Assembly (NCBI GenBank): GCA_902789415.1
Contig: CADAOD010000011.1
Span: 1-64,000, forward strand
Origin: an uncultured Prevotellaceae bacterium
GTDB lineage: Bacteria; Bacteroidota; Bacteroidia; Bacteroidales; Bacteroidaceae
Length of the DNA: 64,000 bases
Direction: 5' to 3'
Shown one piece after another: positions 31,852 through 41,575 of the stretch (position 1 is the first letter of the stretch; every line of letters starts with the position of its first letter). The translations under genes were made by a program, and so were the position numbers. Under the pieces are notes generated by a model, which ran no database searches, was not told the DNA's origin, and saw only the letters and a program-made list of their open reading frames with translations.

Positions 31852-34800
31852 ATGGGAAAAAGATTGTTAGTTGCAACGCTTGTTGCAATAGGACCCTTAG
31901 TGGCCTTTGCGCAGAACCTGATTACCGGACACATCACCGATGTCCGTACTGGTGAGCCGTTGATAGGAGCTTCGGTGATAGTAAAGAGTGAGAAGGGCAA
32001 GGGCGTAGTTACCGACATAGATGGTAACTTCAGTCTGCAGACAAAGGTAGAAGCCCCACTGACCCTGAAAGTAGAATACGTAGGCTATCGTGCCCTCGAT
32101 GTAGATGTTTACGATTTCGAGGAGCCAGTAGAGATAGCCCTGATAGATAACTCGAACCGTTTGGACGAGGTGGTAGTGGTAGGTTATGGTGTACAGAAGC
32201 GTAAGCAGCTTACTGGTGCTGTAACTACCGTAAAGAATGATGAGTTGCTTAATACCTCGACCTCGTTCGATAACATCCTGGGTGGTGCCGTTGCCGGTCT
32301 TGATGCTACCGCATCTTCTGGTCAGCCAGGTGCTTCGGTTAACATCCGCATCCGTGGTGGTAACTCTATTAATGCCGGTAACGAGCCCCTTTATGTGATT
32401 GATGGTGTACTGCTGTACAACAGTAGTTCGGCCACTAATGCCGGCAATAGCGTGGCTGGTACAAACTTTAATCCTTTGGCCTCAATCAACCCATCCGACA
32501 TCGAGTCGATCGAGGTGCTGAAGGATGTGTCAGCCTCGGCTATCTATGGTTCGCGTGGTGCCAATGGTGTAATAATCGTAACCACCAAGAGTGGTAAACA
32601 TGGTAAGGTTAAGGTGGATTACGGTTATTCTATTGGCGTGTCGTCGGTTCGCAAGCGTTTGGATGTGCTCAACGCTGAACAGTGGGGCGAGTTGTATCTG
32701 GAGTTGGCAACCGATGCCCAGAAGAAAGCTTCGGGTGTTACACCTGAGTTGGTTAAGACTTGGGGCGAGGGCACCGATTGGCAGGATGCTTTGTTCCGTA
32801 CTGCTACCACCCAGCAGCACCAGGTATCGGTAAGTGGTGGTTCGGATAATGAGCGCTTCCATATTTCGGGCAACTATACCAATCAGGATGGTGTGATTCG
32901 CGGCTCAGGATTTACCCGCTTAGGTGCACGTTTGAACTACGAGCGCGATATCCTGAAGAATGTAACCGTTGGTCTGAAGTCGAGCTTCTCAAAGAGCACT
33001 CAGACCGGTTCTCAGTCGTTCCGCGGACAGTCGAACGGTGTGAGCGGCCTGCTGGAGTTGGCCTTGCGTACATCGCCTGCAGTACCTATTTATAATACTG
33101 ATGGTACCTACAACTATGCTAATCCTTTTGAGGCAGGCGACTTTGTGCGCAATGGCCTGACTCCAAATGCCATTGCCGACCTGAGCGAGGTTGATGCACA
33201 GACACGTGTTGATAATACGCTGGTGAGCGCTTTTGCACAGTGGGAAATCATCAAAGGGCTGAAATTGCGTACACAGGGTTCGGTAAACATCCTGAATACC
33301 CGTCAGAATGTGTTCGGTCCTGCCACCTCACAGATTGGTTTCAACTCTGATGGCTATGGTGCCGTGGGTTCAAAGCGCTGGGAGAGCGACCAGGTTGAGG
33401 TCACCCTGACATGGAACAAGAAAATTGGTAATATCCACGAGTTCGAGGTGTTGGGTGGTTATACCTATCAGCAGGAAAAAAGCGAGCGACTGCTTGGCAG
33501 TACTGCCGATTATGCCAATGATAACCTGAGTTACAAGAGTCTTCAGTCAGGTTCGCAGCTCATCGCTACCGAGACCGATTTTGTTACATCGGTACTCTAC
33601 TCTGGTATCGGTCGTATCAACTACTCGCTGTTGGATCGCTACCATCTTACAGCCACCTTGCGTGCCGATGGTTCGAGTCGCTTTGCCAAGAATAAGAAAT
33701 GGGGTTGGTTCCCCTCACTTGGATTTGCCTGGAATGTGAACGAAGAGAAGTTCCTGAAGAACATCAAGTGGATTGAAGACTTGAAACTGCGTGCCAGCAT
33801 TGGTACTGTGGGTAACCAGGAGATTGGCGACTATACCTTCCTCTCAACTTATGCTGCCACCCATTATTTCCTTGGCGGTATTAAGAATATAGCCTATTAT
33901 CGTTCGGCTTTGGGCAACGACGACCTGAAGTGGGAAACCACCACCTCGTACGATTTGGGTTTCGACCTGAATATCCTGAAGGGTAAACTGGGTTTTGTTT
34001 TCGATGTGTATCACAAGAAAACTTCCGACCTGCTGCTGGATATTCCTGTTGAGCAGACTACAGGTTTCAGTCGTCAGCTTACAAACGTAGGCAACGTCAC
34101 CAATGATGGTGTTGAGTTTGCTGTTAATGCCACCCTTTGGCAGGCTAAGGATCTGACATGGCAGGTGAGTGCCAATATTGCCCACAACCACAATGAGGTG
34201 ACAAGCATCGGTACCGGACAGAGTGAGATTATCAACGGCAACCAGACCATTATCCGTCCAGGCGAAGCACTTGGTACTTACTATGGCTGGCAGTTTGATG
34301 GTATTGTTCAGACATCTGATGATTTGAAGTCGGTTCCTTCACCATCCAACAAACCCGTGGTAGAATATGGCGACGTGAAGTATGTTGATCAGAATGGTGA
34401 TGGTGTGGTAGATCAGGAGAACGACCGTGTAGTACTTGGTTCAGCACAGCCCGATTTCACCTATGGTTTTGCTACTCAGCTGCGTTATAAGAGTTGGAAC
34501 TTGAGTCTTAACTTCCAGGGTTCATATGGTAATAAGCTTTATAACCAGATGGAACAGGCACTCGAATCGCCTAATGCCAGCTATAATGCTTCCACCAAGC
34601 TGCTGAACCGTTGGACCGTCGATAATCCCAGCACTACCATCCCACGTGCCGTAGCTCAGAATAACTATAGCGCTTATCTGGATAGCCGCTTTATTGAAGA
34701 TGCCAGTTATCTGCGCCTGAAGAATATTCAGATTGGCTACAATTTCCAGCCCAAAGTGGGTAACAATCAGAAACTGGGTGTTTACCTCTACGCTTCGGCC

Positions 34801-34920
34801 CAGAACCTGCTTACAATAACCAATTACAGTGGTTATGATCCTGAGTACAGCGGCTACGTAGATCGTGGAACCTATCCTGCATCTCGTACATTTACATTTG
34901 GTGTTAAACTGTCGTATTAA
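31852..34920 (+). CDS. SusC/RagA-family TonB-linked outer-membrane transporter
   Basis: 1022 residues. The signal peptide is followed by a carboxypeptidase-regulatory-like domain (GHITDVRTGEPLIGASVIVK, ITDIDGNFSLQ-type strand). Then come a TonB-box region (LDEVVVVGYGVQKR), a plug with VNIRIRGGNSINAGNEPLYV, and a 22-strand-type barrel ending TFTFGVKLSY. It imports bulky nutrients through the outer membrane with energy from TonB, with the SusD partner encoded next. No glycosidase lies in this operon, so the cargo may not be a glycan. Confidence 0.93.
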   Translation: MGKRLLVATLVAIGPLVAFAQNLITGHITDVRTGEPLIGASVIVKSEKGKGVVTDIDGNFSLQTKVEAPLTLKVEYVGYRALDVDVYDFEEPVEIALIDNSNRLDEVVVVGYGVQKRKQLTGAVTTVKNDELLNTSTSFDNILGGAVAGLDATASSGQPGASVNIRIRGGNSINAGNEPLYVIDGVLLYNSSSATNAGNSVAGTNFNPLASINPSDIESIEVLKDVSASAIYGSRGANGVIIVTTKSGKHGKVKVDYGYSIGVSSVRKRLDVLNAEQWGELYLELATDAQKKASGVTPELVKTWGEGTDWQDALFRTATTQQHQVSVSGGSDNERFHISGNYTNQDGVIRGSGFTRLGARLNYERDILKNVTVGLKSSFSKSTQTGSQSFRGQSNGVSGLLELALRTSPAVPIYNTDGTYNYANPFEAGDFVRNGLTPNAIADLSEVDAQTRVDNTLVSAFAQWEIIKGLKLRTQGSVNILNTRQNVFGPATSQIGFNSDGYGAVGSKRWESDQVEVTLTWNKKIGNIHEFEVLGGYTYQQEKSERLLGSTADYANDNLSYKSLQSGSQLIATETDFVTSVLYSGIGRINYSLLDRYHLTATLRADGSSRFAKNKKWGWFPSLGFAWNVNEEKFLKNIKWIEDLKLRASIGTVGNQEIGDYTFLSTYAATHYFLGGIKNIAYYRSALGNDDLKWETTTSYDLGFDLNILKGKLGFVFDVYHKKTSDLLLDIPVEQTTGFSRQLTNVGNVTNDGVEFAVNATLWQAKDLTWQVSANIAHNHNEVTSIGTGQSEIINGNQTIIRPGEALGTYYGWQFDGIVQTSDDLKSVPSPSNKPVVEYGDVKYVDQNGDGVVDQENDRVVLGSAQPDFTYGFATQLRYKSWNLSLNFQGSYGNKLYNQMEQALESPNASYNASTKLLNRWTVDNPSTTIPRAVAQNNYSAYLDSRFIEDASYLRLKNIQIGYNFQPKVGNNQKLGVYLYASAQNLLTITNYSGYDPEYSGYVDRGTYPASRTFTFGVKLSY

Positions 34921-34940
34921 TCTTTAAAGGTATAAGAAAA

Positions 34941-36572
34941 ATGAAAAAGAATCAGATATATCATACAGCGCAATCTCTGTTGGCAGGCGTGGTGTTCGGC
35001 TTGACACTTGCATCGTGCGAGTCGTTGGATCAGGGTAACCTGAGCGAGCTGGCCGAAAGCAATCTTCCTCAGAGCGATGCAGATGCCAAGGCACTTGTTA
35101 ATGCCGTATATTCGTCGGATATTGAACTGGCCACTACTTACATGTATCTTATCGACCTTACCACCGAGACAACGGTGAGCGGTGAGAACCCCAATGGTGG
35201 CGGTGGTATGTTAGGACTGCTCTCATGGGATGGAACCAACTCCTATGTGGTGAGCCTGTGGCGTGCTGTATATGCCTCGCTGGCACGTGCTAACGATACC
35301 ATCGAGAAGTTGCAGACTAATCCTGCAGGCGTGTCACCCGAGATTGCATCGCAGGTGATAGGCGAAGCCAAGTTTCTGCGTGCTTACTATCTGAACTATG
35401 CCGTGCAGCTGTGGGGGCCAGTGCCTGTCATCACCAGCAGCAATGGCGGTACAAATGCAGTAAGAAACTCGGAGACAGAGGTTTATCAGCAGATAGTGGC
35501 CGACCTTGAGGATGCTGCAGCCCGACTGCCTGAGCGCAGTAAGCAGAGTCAGGGTGATATCGGTCGTGCCTCGCGTGGTGCAGCCTTGGCAGCCTTGGCA
35601 AAGGTTTACCTGACCTGGGCTCAGGTGGATGACGAACTGACCGATGCGCAGCGCAAGGAGTATTTCGGCAAGTCGGCTCAATATGCACAGCAGGTTATCG
35701 ATTCTAATGAATATAGTCTTGAAGAGAATTTCTACGACAACTGGAACAACCAGAACCGTAATGGTAAGGAGAGCATATTTGCCATCCAGTTCTATTTGGG
35801 ATCAAGCACACGCGATGGCGATGCTTCGGGCAATAACCACCTGTGCCACTGCTCGTTCTCAACCAGCTTCAGCGTGTCGCTGCCACATATCGCACCTGGT
35901 CCTGACAACACCGTCGAGAATTCATATCTGCCGGGTGATCAGCGCAAGGAGGTATCATTTGCCGACTCACTTTGGCGTCCTTCTACACAGAACTATTTCC
36001 ACTTCTATTTCGATGCCGACGGTGATGGCATCCGCGAGTCTGGCTTCTCACGCTACAACAAGTACATCGACCATGACAGGGTTGAGACAAGTGCTGCCGA
36101 CCGTGCTATGAACCGTCAGGTGATCCGTCTGGCTGAGGTGTATCTGGTACTGGCCGAGGCTATCAACGAGCGTGACGGACAGCCTAATCAGCAGGCCTAT
36201 GATGCCTTCAACAAGGTGCGTCGCCGTGCATTCCGCGAGGATATCTTCAGCGCAGCAGCACAGTCACACGACCTGAAGCCAGGTCTTGACTACGAAGGCT
36301 TCAAGAGCGCCATCATACAGGAACGCTCATGGGAGTTCGTCCTGGAGCAGAAACATCTGCTCGACCTGAAGCGCTGGAAGATTCTGGTGAAGACCATTAA
36401 GAATAGTGCTTTGGCCAAGAACTTCCCAGAGTATAACAAGCAGACGATTGATTTCAAGCATTATCGTTTCCCCATCCCACAAGCACAGCGAGTAGTTAAC
36501 CCCAATCTCTGGCAAAACTATGGCTACGATGGCTCTACCATCACCAGCAATCCATACGTAGGCAGAGAATAA
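34941..36572 (+). CDS. SusD/RagB-family lipoprotein
   Basis: 543 residues. The lipobox LTLASCES places it on the outer membrane. The helical SusD fold is indicated by RANDTIEKLQTNP, AKFLRAYYLNYAVQLWGPVP and the C-terminal RRAFREDIF... IQERSWEFVLEQKHLLDLKR region. It caps the SusC barrel and binds the substrate. A His/Cys segment, NNHLCHCSFS near residue 302, is unusual and might bind metal. It is separated from susC by 20 bases. Confidence 0.93.
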   Translation: MKKNQIYHTAQSLLAGVVFGLTLASCESLDQGNLSELAESNLPQSDADAKALVNAVYSSDIELATTYMYLIDLTTETTVSGENPNGGGGMLGLLSWDGTNSYVVSLWRAVYASLARANDTIEKLQTNPAGVSPEIASQVIGEAKFLRAYYLNYAVQLWGPVPVITSSNGGTNAVRNSETEVYQQIVADLEDAAARLPERSKQSQGDIGRASRGAALAALAKVYLTWAQVDDELTDAQRKEYFGKSAQYAQQVIDSNEYSLEENFYDNWNNQNRNGKESIFAIQFYLGSSTRDGDASGNNHLCHCSFSTSFSVSLPHIAPGPDNTVENSYLPGDQRKEVSFADSLWRPSTQNYFHFYFDADGDGIRESGFSRYNKYIDHDRVETSAADRAMNRQVIRLAEVYLVLAEAINERDGQPNQQAYDAFNKVRRRAFREDIFSAAAQSHDLKPGLDYEGFKSAIIQERSWEFVLEQKHLLDLKRWKILVKTIKNSALAKNFPEYNKQTIDFKHYRFPIPQAQRVVNPNLWQNYGYDGSTITSNPYVGRE

Positions 36573-36622
36573 AAAACAAAAAGCAAAAAATAAGTAATCA
36601 CATAAAAAAAGGAGAAGAAATT

Positions 36623-37858
36623 ATGAAAAAGACTCAGATTGTTATCATTACAGCAGCCCTTGCTTTGCAGGTTAGTAGTGCACTCGCACAGGGGCCTCTC
36701 AACATCTTTAAGTCGGCTCAGCAGAAAGCCAAGTTGGAACAGAATGCCCCTTCGTTGCGTAACCACCTGAAGGAGCGTAAGGTGGCCCTTGAGGCTTGGA
36801 ATGCTATACCCGCCAGCGATTTGCAGCCAGTAACACTTACAGCCAATGTTACCGCCAAGAACCGCTCGGGCGTGCGTGAACTCCGAATCAGAGAGTTTCA
36901 TTATATTGGCGACTGTGGTTATGCACATGGTGGACAGGATTCGGGTGTGGACACCCCAACTACAGCTCAGGCCGTATTTGCTTCGGATCTGGCCGACAGT
37001 TATCTGAACCAGGCAGCCCTGCTGGGTATCGATATCGACTCGCTGACTATCGAAATCCACGGTCAGCCCGATAAAGAACCAACTGGACGCGTGTGGTATC
37101 CACGTAACTTCCTTTACACCATCTATATCGACTCGCCTGCCTCCGACGCCGAACTTGAGAAGTTGGCTGTATTGGCAGAGCAGAACTCGGCTGTGGCTAC
37201 TCTGGTAAAGGCTGCCGTAGTACCTCAACTGATTATCGATCAGAAGTCGTCACCACGCGAGAAGAAGGTTGAAGGCGCCACCTTGGCTGGACTTCGCGAG
37301 TATATCTGGGGTAAGCGTCAGGCGCTGCAGGCAAGCAAGGCGAAAGCAGAAGCAGCAAAAGCCAAGAATCCAAAGGCTGACGCAGATGCCTTGCGTAAAG
37401 CACTTGCTCCAAAGCAGGGCCCATGGGTAAAGGTGTTCCCCAATGGTGTGCGTCAGCTAACCGTAAATGATAAGTATCTCATTCTGCACGACAACCCTGC
37501 CTATCTGGGTGGTACCAACCTTGGTTTTACCTCTATCGAGGGTGTGCTGGGCATTCTGGGCACCTGTATCACTCACATCTCATTGGGACAGGCAGCCGAG
37601 CGTGCATTGGATGTCGATTCTATCTCGCTGACCGTCGAGGCTGAATGGGACCCACGAGCAGGTCGCAAGGGCTTTGAGAAGGTGTCGATTGCTCCACAGA
37701 ATGTGCGCTACACTTTGCATGTGAAGACACCCGAAAGTGCTCAGGCCGTGAAAGAGTGGATCGAGGCTGTTGAGAAGATTTGCCCCATGTACAACCTCTT
37801 TAAGGACACACAGACATTCGAGCATCGCATCGTACGTGGTAGTTTTAAAAGACAATAA
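36623..37858 (+). CDS. Secreted protein with two OsmC-like domains
   Basis: 411 residues with a signal peptide (MKKTQIVIITAALALQVSSALA). Two OsmC-fold halves are visible. One lies around HGGQDSGVDTPTTAQAVFAS (about 110-130) and lacks the usual second Cys. The other is around YLGGTNLGFTSIEGVLGILG with the family-typical GTCITH (about 295-325). A Lys/Ala-rich linker joins them. OsmC/Ohr proteins are thiol peroxidases or thiol-reactive enzymes and are usually cytoplasmic single domains, so an exported tandem form is unusual. The operon context suggests chemistry on an imported sulfur compound, which is inference. Confidence 0.7.
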   Translation: MKKTQIVIITAALALQVSSALAQGPLNIFKSAQQKAKLEQNAPSLRNHLKERKVALEAWNAIPASDLQPVTLTANVTAKNRSGVRELRIREFHYIGDCGYAHGGQDSGVDTPTTAQAVFASDLADSYLNQAALLGIDIDSLTIEIHGQPDKEPTGRVWYPRNFLYTIYIDSPASDAELEKLAVLAEQNSAVATLVKAAVVPQLIIDQKSSPREKKVEGATLAGLREYIWGKRQALQASKAKAEAAKAKNPKADADALRKALAPKQGPWVKVFPNGVRQLTVNDKYLILHDNPAYLGGTNLGFTSIEGVLGILGTCITHISLGQAAERALDVDSISLTVEAEWDPRAGRKGFEKVSIAPQNVRYTLHVKTPESAQAVKEWIEAVEKICPMYNLFKDTQTFEHRIVRGSFKRQ

Positions 37859-37860
37859 CC

Positions 37861-38469
37861 ATGAAGTATGAGCCTGCATATTTACTTGCTTTAGCTACTT
37901 GGCCTGTAACCGTTTGTGCTACCAATGCACAGGCAGACTCACTACGCATAGCTCGTCCGGCCGCTTTTCCTGCTGTAAGCCGTCACCAATCGCTCGACTC
38001 GCTGAAAGCAGAAGTGAAGCTGCAACTGGAGCAGCGGTACGGACAGCACTATGGGTGCTCGGCACTCTCACTAACCTCTATCGCCGCTACGCTGGGCAGT
38101 CCACTAAGCGAGCAACAACTTCGAAGCATGTCGGAGGCGTTCTCTGGTGGTATCGGTCATAAGTTTGGCGAAGGCACTTGTGGCGCACTTACCGGTGCCA
38201 TTGCAGCCTTAGGTTTTTATGCCAGTGGCGATAAGGAGAAGCATTTGCGTCTGGCAGCCGAAGTATATGATGAGTTCAAGAAACAACAGGGAACCATTTC
38301 GTGTGGTGATATCTACGCCCGTTATCATTTTAATCACTGCGACGGATGTAATCTGTGTGCGATACAGAAAGTGATAGAAGTTCTTTATCGTGAAGGCGAT
38401 ATCATGACAGGAACAATCGCTCCATGGCAACAAACATTAGTTGAACAAATTCAAAAAGAAGAGAGATGA
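37861..38469 (+). CDS. C_GCAxxG_C_C-family redox protein
   Basis: 202 residues, starting two bases after the OsmC-like gene. A probable signal peptide precedes a Cys-containing domain with HYGCSALSLTSIAA near 62, FSGGIGHKFGEGTCGALTGA near 94, and the later Cys cluster SCGD, HCDGCNLC near 145-160. This spacing matches the C_GCAxxG_C_C family, proteins of unclear function often linked to redox or metal chemistry. Its end overlaps the next gene by four bases. Confidence 0.75.
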   Translation: MKYEPAYLLALATWPVTVCATNAQADSLRIARPAAFPAVSRHQSLDSLKAEVKLQLEQRYGQHYGCSALSLTSIAATLGSPLSEQQLRSMSEAFSGGIGHKFGEGTCGALTGAIAALGFYASGDKEKHLRLAAEVYDEFKKQQGTISCGDIYARYHFNHCDGCNLCAIQKVIEVLYREGDIMTGTIAPWQQTLVEQIQKEER

Positions 38470-39425
38470 TGAAAAAACAATTATTTAATCTATTTATCAG
38501 CGCCGTTACCGTTACATTGCTCCTCACCGCTTGCGGAGGCAGTTCAGACAATGGCATACCCGAAATTATTATCCCTGGCGAAGAAGATAGCGAGTGCTGC
38601 AATGCTGAAGAGACATTCTTGGCTTATGCTTTCCTGAACAACGGATTCGTGAAAGAGATAACAGAACTGCGCGACACAATTGCCGACAAATACGAACTGA
38701 GAGCATATTCGGCAGGCGGAAAGTTGCACGTAGGCTACAACGATCTGTACTTCGCACTCATCAAGATTTCTACGCAGGGCTATGTGCGCGACTTTGAAGT
38801 CAGCGACATCACACCTGTGATGACCATGACGATGAAGAACATGCAGCATTCTACCCCAACGGCAACAGAGGCTGTACTCTACGATCAGACTTTCCCTGCC
38901 GTTCGTCGTGCCTGGGTGTCGTTTCTCATGAGTAGCAGTGATGGTGGTTTCTGGGAGTTGTCGTACAAAGCCTCGTCGCAGCAGCAAAGCATCACTCATG
39001 ATGCCACAGTAATCAATGTGGATGCACTGGCCAGCGGACTGGCTTGGCTCAAGTCATTTAAAGCAGGCGACACCACCTACTATCTCTCGCTGGTTAATCC
39101 CAATAATTTCCAAACCGGCATCAACACCATCCAGGCTTACGTGTCGAAGCAGAGCACCGACAAGACCAAGCCTTATCTGACTGCCGATGAGACCTTCACC
39201 ATCGAGATAACACCCTCCATGCCCGATATGGGTGATCATAGCTCTCCTAACAACGAACCACTCGTGAAACAGAAGTCGGGTGTGTATGAGGGCAAGCTCA
39301 ACCTCTCTATGACAGGCTTGTGGAATATCCATCTGGTGGTGAAAGATAAAGATGGGAACATTGTGGCTGGAGGCGATAACGATAGTAGCGGATACAGCAG
39401 TCTCTACTGGACTATCACAATATAA
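38466..39425 (+). CDS. Lipoprotein with two Met/His-rich YtkA-like domains
   Basis: 319 residues. The lipobox LLLTACGG is followed by an acidic stretch with CC (EEDSECCNAEE). Two domains resemble YtkA/FixH-type folds. The first carries the Met-rich VMTMTMKNMQHS near 118. The second carries ITPSMPDMGDHSSPNNEP near 250, followed by VYEGKLNLSMTGLWNIHLVV, the typical YtkA strand pair. MxxMxxH patterns of this kind bind copper in periplasmic proteins. With the OprC-like receptor downstream, a role in copper handling is plausible but inferred. Confidence 0.6.
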   Translation: MMKKQLFNLFISAVTVTLLLTACGGSSDNGIPEIIIPGEEDSECCNAEETFLAYAFLNNGFVKEITELRDTIADKYELRAYSAGGKLHVGYNDLYFALIKISTQGYVRDFEVSDITPVMTMTMKNMQHSTPTATEAVLYDQTFPAVRRAWVSFLMSSSDGGFWELSYKASSQQQSITHDATVINVDALASGLAWLKSFKAGDTTYYLSLVNPNNFQTGINTIQAYVSKQSTDKTKPYLTADETFTIEITPSMPDMGDHSSPNNEPLVKQKSGVYEGKLNLSMTGLWNIHLVVKDKDGNIVAGGDNDSSGYSSLYWTITI

Positions 39426-39442
39426 ACATAAGATATGGTTGT

Positions 39443-41473
39443 ATGAACAAAAAAAATAGCTTCATTCATAGGCTTGGTTTGTGTTTTTCCATTGTTTTAG
39501 GGCAGTCGTTCATGGCTGCCCCTACTTATTCACAAGCACTCAGCACCGACAGCATACATCGCGAGGCATCGCTCTCAGAGGTGACCGTCACTTCTGTCGT
39601 AGGTGCCAAACGCAAGGTGGCTGGCAAAGGACGTACAGCTTCGATCGAAGAACATCTGTTGCAGTTGGGGAATGTCTCGATGGTGCGCCGTGGAAATTAT
39701 GCTTGGGAGCCCGTTGTAAACAGCATGGCCACCGAGCGCGTATCCACCACCATCGATGGCATGAAGATATTCTATGCCTGCACCGACAAGATGGACCCCG
39801 TGACGAGCTATGTGGAGAGTGGTAACCTGCAGCGCATCCGTCTTGACGCCGGTCTCGACGGTAATCCACAGGCCACCGGTAATATCGGTGGCAGCATCGA
39901 CCTGAAACTGCGCAAGGCGGGATTCGATGCCAAGCCTCAGGAGTATAACCTTACCATGGGTTATGAGGCCAACGGGCATCTGCAGGTGTATGGTGCCGAT
40001 GCCGCAGTCTCCACCGATAAATTCTATAGCAATGTGGGAGCCTTCTATCGCCATGCCGACAACTATAAGGCTGGTGCCCATGAGGAGGTGAAATTCTCAC
40101 AGTTCCAGAAGGTGAATGCTTTTCTGAATCTTGGTTGGCAACCGGTCAAGAATCACATCATCGAGGGTACTGTTATCTTCGATCGCGCCACCGATGTGGG
40201 GTATCCGGCTCTCACCATGGACGTGAGCGATGCCACGGGTTTCATCTCATCGCTATCCTATCGTCGCGAGCAGCTGCATGGACTGTTCTACCGTTGGGAG
40301 ACCAAGGCGTATTACAACCATATCACCCATAATATGGACGACACCCATCGTCCCGACGTGGTAATCCACATGGACATGCCGGGGCGCAGCAGCACCACAG
40401 GTCTCTATAGCCTATTGCAGGGCAGCCGTGCCAACCACCAATATCAGCTCAACTATGATGCCTATTACAACACCCTCTTTGCCGATATGACGATGTATGT
40501 TAAAGGCGCCAAACCCATGTATATGCTCACGTGGCCCGATGTGGGCACCCTGAGTCAGGGACTGGCACTGACTGACGACATCCAGCTGGCACCCCATCAC
40601 ACCATTCATCTGTCGGCCAAGGGGGCATGGCAATATCGCCGCATCAACGATGATGAAGGTTTTCGTGCACTGAGCATCTATTTTCCTGGTATGGAGCGCA
40701 CAGCATCCGACCTGATTGGCCGCGTGGCACTAAGCTATGCTTACAGATACAACGGTTGGAAACTGGCTGTAGGCACAGGCTATGGCAGTCGTACCCCCTC
40801 TGTTACCGAGGCCTACGGTTATTTTCTCAACAACACCTTCGACCGCTACGATTATATCGGCAATCCTCACCTGAAGCATGAGCGTGCTTTTGAGCTTAAC
40901 GGCTCACTGGCCTGGGCATCCGAAACGGTTGAAGCCAGCCTTGAGGCCAATGCCTTTTTCTTTCAGAACTATATCATCGGAACCCCCGACGAACGCCTGT
41001 CACCCATGACCATCGGTGCCGAAGGTGTGAAGGTGTATCGTAATCTGAACAACGCACAGATTGTCAACGCCGCAGCCGTGGTAAACTGGCAGTTTTCCGA
41101 CTGGCTGAGTTGGCACAACCGCCTGACCTATAGCTATGGTAAGGAGAACACCGGTGCCCGTCTGCCCATGATAGCCCCACTCACCTATCAGGGTGCACTC
41201 AAACTATTCTGGAAGAACTTTGAGTCGGAAGCCGGTGTACAGGCTGTGGCACGAAACAGTCATTACGGTAGCAAATACGGTGAGACCCCTACGGCAGGCT
41301 ATGCCATCTGGCATTTCAACATTGGCGGTCATTTCCAGTTTGGCACCGTAGGTACCGACATCCACCTTGGTGCAGAAAACCTTTTCGACCGCCATTACTC
41401 CACCTATTCCGACTGGAATCACATCCCCCAAAAAGGTCGGAACATCTATTTCAATCTTTCTTTCCAGCTATAA
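39443..41473 (+). CDS. TonB-dependent receptor, OprC-like copper-site type
   Basis: 676 residues. The signal peptide is followed by a short TonB-box region (ASLSEVTVTSVVG), a plug domain and a 22-strand barrel ending NIYFNLSFQL. The plug has YACTDKMDPVTSYVE with Cys113 and Met117 in CxxxM spacing. A barrel segment has HNM at 296-298 in an HxM pattern. In Pseudomonas OprC the copper site is built from just such CxxxM and HxM motifs, in the same relative places. The receptor therefore probably binds copper. It is the last gene of the operon that begins at 30962. Confidence 0.8.
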   Translation: MNKKNSFIHRLGLCFSIVLGQSFMAAPTYSQALSTDSIHREASLSEVTVTSVVGAKRKVAGKGRTASIEEHLLQLGNVSMVRRGNYAWEPVVNSMATERVSTTIDGMKIFYACTDKMDPVTSYVESGNLQRIRLDAGLDGNPQATGNIGGSIDLKLRKAGFDAKPQEYNLTMGYEANGHLQVYGADAAVSTDKFYSNVGAFYRHADNYKAGAHEEVKFSQFQKVNAFLNLGWQPVKNHIIEGTVIFDRATDVGYPALTMDVSDATGFISSLSYRREQLHGLFYRWETKAYYNHITHNMDDTHRPDVVIHMDMPGRSSTTGLYSLLQGSRANHQYQLNYDAYYNTLFADMTMYVKGAKPMYMLTWPDVGTLSQGLALTDDIQLAPHHTIHLSAKGAWQYRRINDDEGFRALSIYFPGMERTASDLIGRVALSYAYRYNGWKLAVGTGYGSRTPSVTEAYGYFLNNTFDRYDYIGNPHLKHERAFELNGSLAWASETVEASLEANAFFFQNYIIGTPDERLSPMTIGAEGVKVYRNLNNAQIVNAAAVVNWQFSDWLSWHNRLTYSYGKENTGARLPMIAPLTYQGALKLFWKNFESEAGVQAVARNSHYGSKYGETPTAGYAIWHFNIGGHFQFGTVGTDIHLGAENLFDRHYSTYSDWNHIPQKGRNIYFNLSFQL

Positions 41474-41484
41474 TAACATATCTT

Positions 41485-41542
41485 TGGTATATGAATACCA
41501 CAAACAAGCGATTGCACACGTAAATGAAACGCCGTACCTTTG
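41485..41542 (+). promoter_or_regulatory. Operator and promoter of the C45 hydrolase-symporter operon
   Basis: TGGTAT (41485) - four bases - ATACCA (41495), seven bases to GCGATTG (41508-41514), then 20 bases to TACCTTTG (41535-41542). This is the same architecture as the cysK and 30852 promoters, with the inner half-site completed to ATACCA. Confidence 0.75.
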
Positions 41543-41575
41543 CACCCCAGATATTAATCAATAAAAAAGTATCGT

